NCBI GenBank assembly: GCA_030608765.1
Contig: JAUWDN010000044.1
Span: 1 to 7,281, forward strand
Source of the DNA: Promethearchaeota archaeon
GTDB lineage: Archaea; Asgardarchaeota; Lokiarchaeia; Sigynarchaeales; SOKP01
DNA: 7,281 nt
Direction of reading: 5' to 3'
Within the stretch, counting starts at the first letter, position 1. Each line of letters starts with the position of its first letter. The position numbers were made by a program, and so were the translations under genes. Under the pieces are notes generated by a model. That model was given only the letters and a program-made list of their open reading frames with translations, was not told the DNA's origin and searched no databases. This document shows, piece after piece, positions 1 to 5,318 of this stretch.

Positions 1-1560
1 TTTTAAGTACTGCACTGATGGACCACCAATTAACATACCGCTCGTCGCTAAAATTATACAAGGCCCTCCCATAATAACATCGTTTCTTTCTTCGTAACCT
101 GAAACTGTAGTAAAAAATTCGCTCAGAAACGGATTTTTACCTTGGTGTAATATCTTTTCCCTTAAATCAGAGCTGAGAAAATCGGGATTTGCGGTATGAA
201 TCGCAGTTGCTTCAGAAATCAACCCATCTAAAAAGACAGGTACTTGATCAATGATACCCTTTGATATTAACTCTTCTAATACGATTATTAGCTCTTGAGC
301 TCTTCCAACTGCTAAAACTGGGACGAGTATTTTGCCACCTCGTTTAATTGTGGAGGTTAAAATTTGCCTGAGTTCTCTCTCCGAATCTTGTCTGCTGGGA
401 ATACGATCTTGCGGCCCGCCATAAGTTGACTCGATAAGTAGAGCTTCAACGCGAGGGAACTTCACAGCAGCTTTTTCAAGTAATCTGGTCTTCTGATATT
501 TGAAGTCCCCTGTATACACAAAATTATAGCCCCCTTTTCCGAAATGGAGATGAATTAAAGATGATCCTAAGATATGTCCAGAATTATGAAGTGTTAACTT
601 GATATCAGGAGCAATATCTGTGACTTTACCCCATGAAAGAGGTATTGTATGAAGAACAGCACTTTTTACATCTCGTTTTGAATAGGGCATTGGAATACCT
701 TCCTTTTCACAAATCTGAACAAAATCTAATTGTAACATTGTGGATAGGTTGCGAGTAGGCAAGGTAGAATACACTGGTCCTTGATACCCATACTTAAATA
801 AATAGGGAACCATGCCACAATGATCCAAGTGAGCATGAGAGATGATTACAGCATCTAGATCTCTTATTGAGAATTCGGGTACATCAAAATGTGGAAATTG
901 ATCGTTTTTATTTCCAACATTTAATCCTACATCGAGGAGGACATTACTATCTCTTGTCTGTATTAAGATGCAAGATCTCCCGACTTCTCTAAATCCCCCT
1001 AATGAGGTCAAACGAATGTCTAAGTCATTAAAAAGAGTAGGTCTGTGAATTCTTTTTCCAATATTAAGAAGTATATCTTTTTGGTTCTGCCTTTCTTTAG
1101 TTAACATTTGTCTAATTAAACTAATGGTTCTTGAAGCTAATGGGGGCGTTCTAATGGTCTTCGGTTGCCAAAAAGTGTTCATCCTAATCTCTTTTAAATT
1201 TACGCCCTTTTTACCAATGACTAATCCTGGTTTACCCGATTCTATAATAACCTCGCCACGAGTATGATCAAATTCTATATTTGAAATCTCTGCGTCTTCA
1301 CTGATTAAATTTCGTATGTAATTTTCTGTTTCAGAGGGATCTTTACGATTTTCTACATTCCAACGAAAAACTACCCTTTTGCGCATAGATTTTGCAAGCT
1401 CTTTTAAAACGTCTGAACCTTCAACTACATCAATATTCGTATTTTCCGAATAAACTGCTATTTCGGGGCCTTCAAATTCTATTTTATTTACCTTTATATC
1501 AGCGGGGAGATATTTAATGATTTCTTCTTTAATTCTTTGTAATTCTCCTTCAAAACTCAT
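1..1560 (-). CDS. fttA: aCPSF1/FttA, KH-domain beta-CASP ribonuclease (3' part missing)
   Basis: Archaeal CPSF-like nuclease that, as known for the family, cleaves nascent RNA and terminates transcription. The frame is open for 520 codons from an ATG at 1558-1560 to the left edge, where the C-terminus is cut off; about 115 residues are probably lost, judged from the usual family length near 635. Residues 1 to about 145 form the two N-terminal KH-like domains, with a GxxG loop (GKKG) at 116-119. The metallo-beta-lactamase core follows: motif 1 Asp210 (LLDVG), motif 2 HAHLDH at 242-247, motif 3 His329 (SGHILGS) and motif 4 Asp352 (YTGDF). The beta-CASP part begins with ESTY at 377-380, then GRAQE at 419-423 and ATSGML at 505-510. 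Further beta-CASP motifs (B and C histidines) would lie outside the window. All visible metal ligands are intact, so the enzyme is probably active. It stands alone on its strand, divergent from purN. The start fits the family N-terminus (MSFEGELQRIKEEI). Confidence 0.95.
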   Translation of the reverse strand, partial: MSFEGELQRIKEEIIKYLPADIKVNKIEFEGPEIAVYSENTNIDVVEGSDVLKELAKSMRKRVVFRWNVENRKDPSETENYIRNLISEDAEISNIEFDHTRGEVIIESGKPGLVIGKKGVNLKEIRMNTFWQPKTIRTPPLASRTISLIRQMLTKERQNQKDILLNIGKRIHRPTLFNDLDIRLTSLGGFREVGRSCILIQTRDSNVLLDVGLNVGNKNDQFPHFDVPEFSIRDLDAVIISHAHLDHCGMVPYLFKYGYQGPVYSTLPTRNLSTMLQLDFVQICEKEGIPMPYSKRDVKSAVLHTIPLSWGKVTDIAPDIKLTLHNSGHILGSSLIHLHFGKGGYNFVYTGDFKYQKTRLLEKAAVKFPRVEALLIESTYGGPQDRIPSRQDSERELRQILTSTIKRGGKILVPVLAVGRAQELIIVLEELISKGIIDQVPVFLDGLISEATAIHTANPDFLSSDLREKILHQGKNPFLSEFFTTVSGYEERNDVIMGGPCIILATSGMLIGGPSVQYLK

Positions 1561-1591
1561 AATACTCAATTTTGTTATTAATTATTTAAAA

Positions 1592-1612
1592 AAAATTTAA
1601 ATTATAAAAGCA
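1592..1612 (-). promoter_or_regulatory. putative TATA promoter of aCPSF1/FttA
   Basis: Read on the minus strand, GCTTTTATAATTTAAATT contains a TATA-like element centred near 1606. This is about 46 bases upstream of the ATG and would place transcription start near 1580, giving a leader of about 20 bases. The whole spacer is AT-rich, so chance matches are common. Confidence 0.3.
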
Positions 1613-1892
1613 ACTATTCCTTTCCTTGTTTTGTAATAATCTAATATTTGTATTGAAAAAATTGTAATGATTTAATTACGATCTCCTTTAAAATTATATA
1701 CACAGTTATTTAAGTTCCTTAAACGATGTTTTTAAACAAATAGAATAATTCTTAGAGATTAATACTAATACCAGAGATTAAATTTAAGTATGAATTAATT
1801 CTAAATTCTATATAATATATAAATTAATCAAATAAAAACATTTTCATTATAGATTGTGTTAAATTGCATATCTAATGATTAATTACACAAAC

Positions 1893-1904
1893 TTATTTTA
1901 AAAG
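1893..1904 (+). promoter_or_regulatory. putative TATA promoter of purN
   Basis: TTATTTTAAAAG is centred about 25 bases upstream of the purN ATG at 1923. At usual archaeal spacing it would start transcription at or next to the ATG. No Shine-Dalgarno-like sequence precedes that ATG, which fits a leaderless or very short-leader mRNA. A second TATA-rich stretch (about 1809-1823) lies roughly 100 bases upstream and is an alternative. Confidence 0.3.
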
Positions 1905-1922
1905 ACTGAGTTTAAAACAAAT

Positions 1923-2558
1923 ATGACAGAATTAAAAATTGGTGCGATTGCAAGTGGTTCTGGTTCAAATTTAGAAGCAATAGTAAGAGCTTGTGAAGAT
2001 GGAATTTTGAAAAACAAAGCGAGAGTGAAAGTATTGATATGTAATAAAGCTGGCGCGTTTTGTATGGAGCGAGCAAAAAATCACAATATTCCCTTTGAGT
2101 TAATTGAATCTAACAAGTTTTTTCATCTCACAAGAGAGGAATATGATGAAAAAATGATAACTGTACTTAAAAAATATAATTGTGAATTGGTAGTGTTGGT
2201 AGGTTATATGAGGTTAGTAAGTGAGAAATTTATCAATGCTTTTAACGGGAATGTTATGAATATACACCCCGCTTTATTACCCGCATTTAAAGGAATGCAC
2301 GCACATAGAGATGTATTAGAATATGGAGTAAAAGTTTCTGGATGTTCAGTTCATTTCGTCGATGTTAAATCGGATCATGGACCGATCATTATTCAAAAAT
2401 GTGTTCCTGTATATGATACAGACACTGAAGCCACCTTAGGACCACGAGTTTTAGAATGGGAACACAAAATTTTTCCGAAAGCAATTGAATTATTTTGTGA
2501 TAAAAGACTACATGTTGATGGAAGACATGTTATAATTGATGGTGATGTTAACATATAA
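1923..2558 (+). CDS. purN: phosphoribosylglycinamide formyltransferase (GART, PurN)
   Basis: Transfers the formyl group of 10-formyltetrahydrofolate to glycinamide ribonucleotide (GAR), the third step of de novo purine synthesis; cytosolic. The 211-residue protein matches the usual PurN length. The N-terminal phosphate-binding loop is SGSGSN at 11-16. The catalytic region carries NIHPALLP at 113-120, with Asn113 and His115 corresponding to Asn106 and His108 of E. coli PurN. The SVHFVD segment at 142-147 and Asp151 in DHGPIII complete the active site (E. coli Asp144). The ATG start leaves the usual short lead before the first strand (KIGAIASGSGSN), so no longer N-terminus is needed. There is no clear ribosome-binding site; a TATA-like box 25 bases upstream suggests a leaderless message. 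No other purine gene is in the window. Many archaea use the formate-dependent PurT for this step, so a folate-dependent PurN is worth noting and may derive from a bacterial source (inference). Confidence 0.95.
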   Translation: MTELKIGAIASGSGSNLEAIVRACEDGILKNKARVKVLICNKAGAFCMERAKNHNIPFELIESNKFFHLTREEYDEKMITVLKKYNCELVVLVGYMRLVSEKFINAFNGNVMNIHPALLPAFKGMHAHRDVLEYGVKVSGCSVHFVDVKSDHGPIIIQKCVPVYDTDTEATLGPRVLEWEHKIFPKAIELFCDKRLHVDGRHVIIDGDVNI

Positions 2559-2563
2559 TAATG
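2550..2563 (+). promoter_or_regulatory. putative TATA promoter of the candidate ncRNA
   Basis: AACATATAATAATG overlaps the purN stop codon. Its centre lies about 22-26 bases before 2577, the 5' base of the inverted repeat that bounds the candidate RNA, which is the expected archaeal TATA-to-start distance. It is weak on its own because the surroundings are AT-rich. Confidence 0.25.
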
Positions 2564-2576
2564 ATTACTTAAATAT

Positions 2577-2677
2577 GCGGGAAACGATTTCTTTGAAAGC
2601 TCTGACCCAACTGAAAGTGTAGCGTTATGCTTAACTTAATGAAGAAGATCTTGAGTATTGAGACTGAAATTTCCCGC
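2577..2677 (+). ncRNA. candidate structured non-coding RNA, family unknown
   Basis: This 101-base island has about 41% G+C by hand count, while the 91 bases after it have about 18%. Its two ends are a perfect 8-bp inverted repeat (GCGGGAAA at 2577-2584, TTTCCCGC at 2670-2677) that would form a closing stem. Inside, a hand fold gives a second helix of 8 pairs, some G-U, between 2588-2595 and 2640-2647, and a short helix AAGC/GCTT at 2597-2600 and 2629-2632. A TATA-like box sits at the right distance upstream, and a short T-run (TCCTTTT, 2678-2684) follows and could serve as an archaeal terminator. CTGA occurs at 2602, 2611 and 2664 and an ATGAAGA near 2639, recalling box D and box C, but no good box C lies beside the closing stem, so I do not call it a C/D guide RNA. 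It could instead be the purN 3' UTR. The strand is inferred from the promoter and T-run. Confidence 0.35.
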
Positions 2678-2727
2678 TCCTTTTACATTCATATAAAACT
2701 AAAATTTTAATCAAATCAATCATGGAT

Positions 2728-2744
2728 AAATAATATATAATTAT
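2728..2744 (+). promoter_or_regulatory. putative TATA promoter of the EF-2 family gene
   Basis: AAATAATATATAATTAT is centred near 2737, about 32 bases before the ATG at 2769. This would give a start near 2763 and a leader of only a few bases. No clear Shine-Dalgarno sequence precedes the ATG. Confidence 0.35.
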
Positions 2745-2768
2745 CATTTTACAAGAGAAAAAGTAAAG

Positions 2769-4958
2769 ATGCCGCGTAGAAAGGATATATCAGAAATTCT
2801 GAATATGATGGAAAAAGCTGAGAATATTAGAAACATCGGCTTTGTCGGACATATAGATCATGGTAAAACTACGCTTTCAGATTCGCTTTTAAGCGAGGCA
2901 GGATTATTATCGCCGGATTTAGCAGGTGAAGCGCGTGTCTTAGATTATTTAGAGGAAGAACAGGCCCGTGGAATTACTATGAAATCTACCAATATTTCTT
3001 TATACTATGAAAAATCTCTTAGAGATTACGACCCCTTTCTAATAAATCTTGTTGATACACCAGGTCACTTAGATTTTAGTGGTAAGGTAACGCGCGCATT
3101 AAGGTTAATAGATGGAGTTGTTGTAGTTGTCGATGCTGTTGAAGAAATAATAACTCAATCTATAACTGTTATTAAACAAGCGTTACAGGAAGGGGTAAAG
3201 CCCGTACTTTACATTAACAAAGTAGATCGCCTTATCCGAGAATTAAAGTTAACGGATGATCAAATAAGAAAAAAATATACAAGAATTATTAAAGATTTTA
3301 ATACAATTATTAAAAGACATGCAGATAAACCCTTCAATAAAGAGTGGCAAGTATCTCCAGCCAATGGAAACGTTGCATTCGGCTCAGCGCTCCACAAATG
3401 GGGTTTTACATTAAAAATTTTAGAAAATAATGAGTTAAAGTTTTCAGATATTAGATCACGGTATCAAAAAGAAACATACACTAAAGAAACATATGCTGAT
3501 TTGGCTGTTTATTTTCCAATACACAACGCAATACTGGAAATGGTTATAGATCACCTTCCTAACCCTAAAGAAGCACAAAAGTATAGAATTCGTAAAATTT
3601 GGGACGGGGATTTAGGATCAAAGGTTGGAAAAGCTATGATTAATTGTGATCCTGAAGGGCCTCTAATAATTTGTTTAAGTAAAGTACAAGCAGATAAACA
3701 TGGTCTGGTAGGAACTGGAAGGATCTTTTCTGGAATGTGTTCTATGAAAGAGGAAGTATTCCTATTAAGAGAAAATAATTATGATATTATCCGAAGAACA
3801 GCTATTTTTATGGGACAGCGGAGGGAACATGTTGAAAAAATACCTGTTGGAAATATTGTAGCGATTGAAGGGTTGAAAAGAATACAAAGTGGTGAGACAT
3901 TGATAGATAAAGATTTTGTAGGCGAAATGCTACCTTTTGAAGATGTTAAATATGTGTCTACGCCAGTTGTCACGGTTTCAATAGAGCCCGAATATTTACG
4001 AGAATTAGATAAGATGAAAGAATTAATTGATAATTTGTTAATCGAAGACCCTAATTTAAGGTTTGAAATTAACGAAGAAAATGGTGAATTTCTGCTTTCC
4101 GGCGTGGGACCTTTACATTTAGAAGTAACTGCGAATGAGATAGAAAAACGAGGTGTTAAAATTTCTATATCGGACCCACGAGCAGTTTTTAAAGAATCTT
4201 GTAGGTACAGTTCATCTATTATTTCAGTAGAATCATCGCTCTATAAAAACACCCTTAAACTTAAAATTGAGAGATTAGATGACAAAACATCTAGATTTTT
4301 TCAGACTCACGATTTTAAAGCTATCAAACCAAAAGCAAGATTAATAGAATTACTGCAAGAATATACAAGTTTAACAGAGAACGAAATTCAAAACTTTTGG
4401 ATGTATTATGATAATGGCAATATCGTAATTCATAATGGGAATGGAGATCTAGACCTAAGTTATAAGGAAATGATTATTGAAATTATTGGGAATATCTTAT
4501 CGAACGGTCCTTTATGCGGGGAGAGCCTCACGGGAATAAAAATTAATATTGAAACTTTAAAAATCTTAAAGTTAGATGAAGAAAACGCGTTTACTGAATT
4601 ATCTACAATGTTCTATGATGCCATCAAAAAGGCTTTAAATCAAGCTGAACTAATCCTTCTTGAGCCGATATATCACACAATCATTCAATTGCCACCTGAT
4701 TATATTAAAAACGCGCTCTCATTACTCTCGAAATATTCTGCTAAAATTAAAAATGTTAATCAAGAAAAAGATTATCAAGCCATTATAGAAATCCTTATAC
4801 CTGTAAGAAATTCAATTAAATTTGCGGAAGATATTCGGTCTAGCACTTCAGGAAGAGCGTTCTGGCAAAATACCTTCCACGCCTTTATGGAAGTACCTGA
4901 ACATGAAGCTAAGAAATTAATTAGTGATTTACGATTTATTAAAGGCTTATCTTGGTAA
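2769..4958 (+). CDS. elongation factor 2 family GTPase (aEF-2 paralogue without diphthamide motif)
   Basis: A 729-residue homologue of archaeal EF-2, the GTPase that drives ribosomal translocation; the length is normal for the family. The start context MPRRKDISEI and following RNIGFVGHIDHGKTTLSD match the archaeal EF-2 N-terminus. G domain: P-loop GHIDHGKT 27-34, switch I EQARGIT with Thr70, DTPGH 96-100, NKVD 150-153. Domain II covers about 280-385, domain III about 395-475 (SGVGPLHLEV 444-453, where the family usually has Glu in place of Pro), domain IV about 480-635 and domain V about 635-729 (STSGRAFWQ 692-700). Domain IV aligns without gaps around KINIETLK (591-598) and LILLEP (628-633). 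The tip between them, where family members carry an HxDxxHRG pattern with the diphthamide histidine, reads LKLDEENA at 600-607, putting Glu605 in that histidine's place. GTP binding looks intact, but diphthamide cannot form there. It is probably a divergent paralogue beside a canonical EF-2 (fusA) elsewhere. It converges on tRNA-Gly. Confidence 0.96.
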   Translation: MPRRKDISEILNMMEKAENIRNIGFVGHIDHGKTTLSDSLLSEAGLLSPDLAGEARVLDYLEEEQARGITMKSTNISLYYEKSLRDYDPFLINLVDTPGHLDFSGKVTRALRLIDGVVVVVDAVEEIITQSITVIKQALQEGVKPVLYINKVDRLIRELKLTDDQIRKKYTRIIKDFNTIIKRHADKPFNKEWQVSPANGNVAFGSALHKWGFTLKILENNELKFSDIRSRYQKETYTKETYADLAVYFPIHNAILEMVIDHLPNPKEAQKYRIRKIWDGDLGSKVGKAMINCDPEGPLIICLSKVQADKHGLVGTGRIFSGMCSMKEEVFLLRENNYDIIRRTAIFMGQRREHVEKIPVGNIVAIEGLKRIQSGETLIDKDFVGEMLPFEDVKYVSTPVVTVSIEPEYLRELDKMKELIDNLLIEDPNLRFEINEENGEFLLSGVGPLHLEVTANEIEKRGVKISISDPRAVFKESCRYSSSIISVESSLYKNTLKLKIERLDDKTSRFFQTHDFKAIKPKARLIELLQEYTSLTENEIQNFWMYYDNGNIVIHNGNGDLDLSYKEMIIEIIGNILSNGPLCGESLTGIKINIETLKILKLDEENAFTELSTMFYDAIKKALNQAELILLEPIYHTIIQLPPDYIKNALSLLSKYSAKIKNVNQEKDYQAIIEILIPVRNSIKFAEDIRSSTSGRAFWQNTFHAFMEVPEHEAKKLISDLRFIKGLSW

Positions 4959-4973
4959 TTTTAAATAGTTAAA

Positions 4974-5044
4974 TGCGCCTGCCGGGAATTGAACCCGGGA
5001 CGCTGGCTTGGGAAGCCAGCATATTACCACTATACTACAAGCGC
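4974..5044 (-). tRNA. tRNA-Gly, anticodon CCC
   Basis: On the minus strand this 71-base gene folds as a full cloverleaf. The acceptor stem GCGCTTG pairs with CAGGCGC (one T-G wobble) with discriminator A. The D arm is GTAT-AGTGGTA-ATAT with the conserved G18-G19. The anticodon arm is CTGGC-TTCCCAA-GCCAG, with CCC at complement 5010-5012. The variable loop is CGTC and the T arm CCGGG-TTCAATT-CCCGG. CCC decodes the glycine codon GGG. There is no intron, and the 3' CCA is not encoded (the minus strand continues ATTT), so it must be added by CCA-adding enzyme. The gene ends 15 bases from the stop of the convergent EF-2 family gene. A TATA-like element on the minus strand near 5059-5067 may be its promoter. 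Confidence 0.97.
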
Positions 5045-5058
5045 AAAAAATTGAGAAG

Positions 5059-5068
5059 TAATATTTAG
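5059..5068 (-). promoter_or_regulatory. putative TATA promoter of tRNA-Gly
   Basis: Read on the minus strand, CTAAATATTA lies about 15-24 bases upstream of the first mature tRNA base (5044), compatible with a short 5' leader removed by RNase P. This is composition-limited evidence only. Confidence 0.25.
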
Positions 5069-5262
5069 TAATGACGATTCGCAAATAAATTTTCTTCAAA
5101 CAATCTACTTATTTTAATAAAATTAATTTTCGTGTTAAATTAACGAACAAGTACCTTTTTTGAATATTATTATAATCTTTTTTTACTAGATTTATTAGTA
5201 AGGAGAATTAATTATATTTTCCAACGAAATTTTAGTTAAGACTTCTTTGTATAAAATTCACT

Positions 5263-5276
5263 CTTAAAGATATAAT
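5263..5276 (+). promoter_or_regulatory. putative BRE/TATA promoter of the PAS sensor gene
   Basis: TTAAAGATATAATT, with AAAG just before the TATA core, is centred near 5271. It would start transcription near 5296, leaving a leader of about 20 bases that includes the purine-rich AGGGG. A second T-rich candidate at 5279-5289 would start too close to that site. Confidence 0.3.
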
Positions 5277-5302
5277 TCTTTATATTTTTAACTTAAAATA
5301 AT

Positions 5303-5318
5303 AGGGGTTAAGGGTTTG
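5303..5318 (+). promoter_or_regulatory. ribosome-binding-like site and TTG start of the PAS protein
   Basis: AGGGG at 5303-5307 lies 8 bases before the TTG at 5316-5318. The frame is closed by a TAA at 5289-5291, and the next in-frame ATG (5460) lies inside the first PAS domain, so TTG is the only good start in between. A Shine-Dalgarno-like element here contrasts with the apparently leaderless purN and EF-2 family starts. Confidence 0.5.

Larger units (their letters stand above)
1561..1922. other. divergent intergenic spacer, AT-rich, no gene seen
   Basis: This 362-base spacer lies between the divergent aCPSF1 and purN starts. I see no convincing ORF, tRNA or GC-rich RNA-like island. It holds putative TATA elements for both genes, a 9-base direct repeat AGAGATTAA at 1754-1762 and 1773-1781 (19-base period), an imperfect inverted repeat at 1661-1682 (ATTGTAAT, 6-base loop, ATTACGAT), and a 10-base palindrome GAATTAATTC at 1792-1801. 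In sequence this AT-rich any of these may be chance. Confidence 0.6.
5045..5315. other. AT-rich intergenic spacer, divergent, no gene seen
   Basis: These 271 bases lie between the tRNA-Gly 5' end and the start of the PAS protein. I find no ORF of useful length, no GC-rich island and no clear repeat. Apart from the promoter-like boxes listed separately and the ribosome-binding-like AGGGG at 5303-5307, it shows nothing recognisable. Confidence 0.6.

Noticed and set aside
1792..1801. Palindrome GAATTAATTC as an operator
   Set aside because: A single AT-rich 10-base palindrome is expected by chance in spacer of this composition, and no second copy was seen.
2575..2622. Fifteen-codon ORF starting at ATG 2575 inside the candidate ncRNA
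   Set aside because: It is very short, ends inside the putative structure, and has no ribosome-binding site. The closing inverted repeat favours an RNA element, though a tiny peptide cannot be excluded.
2602..2667. C/D-box guide RNA reading of the candidate ncRNA
   Set aside because: CTGA motifs and an ATGAAGA exist, but there is no acceptable box C next to the 5' stem, and the box spacings and total length do not fit archaeal C/D guides.
2577..2684. H/ACA guide RNA or intrinsic terminator reading of the same island
   Set aside because: ACA at 2685-2687 is too far from the closing stem and the pocket geometry is wrong. An 8-bp stem closing an 85-base loop is not an intrinsic terminator.
3779..3973. 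Minus-strand ORF of 64 codons inside the EF-2 family gene
   Set aside because: It lies antisense to a well conserved coding region (EF-2 domains II-III), resembles nothing I know, and has no promoter or start signal of its own.
4540..4620. Frameshift as the cause of the missing diphthamide motif
   Set aside because: Sequence on both sides aligns in the same frame with no length change, and no alternative frame across the stretch yields an HRG motif that rejoins the protein.
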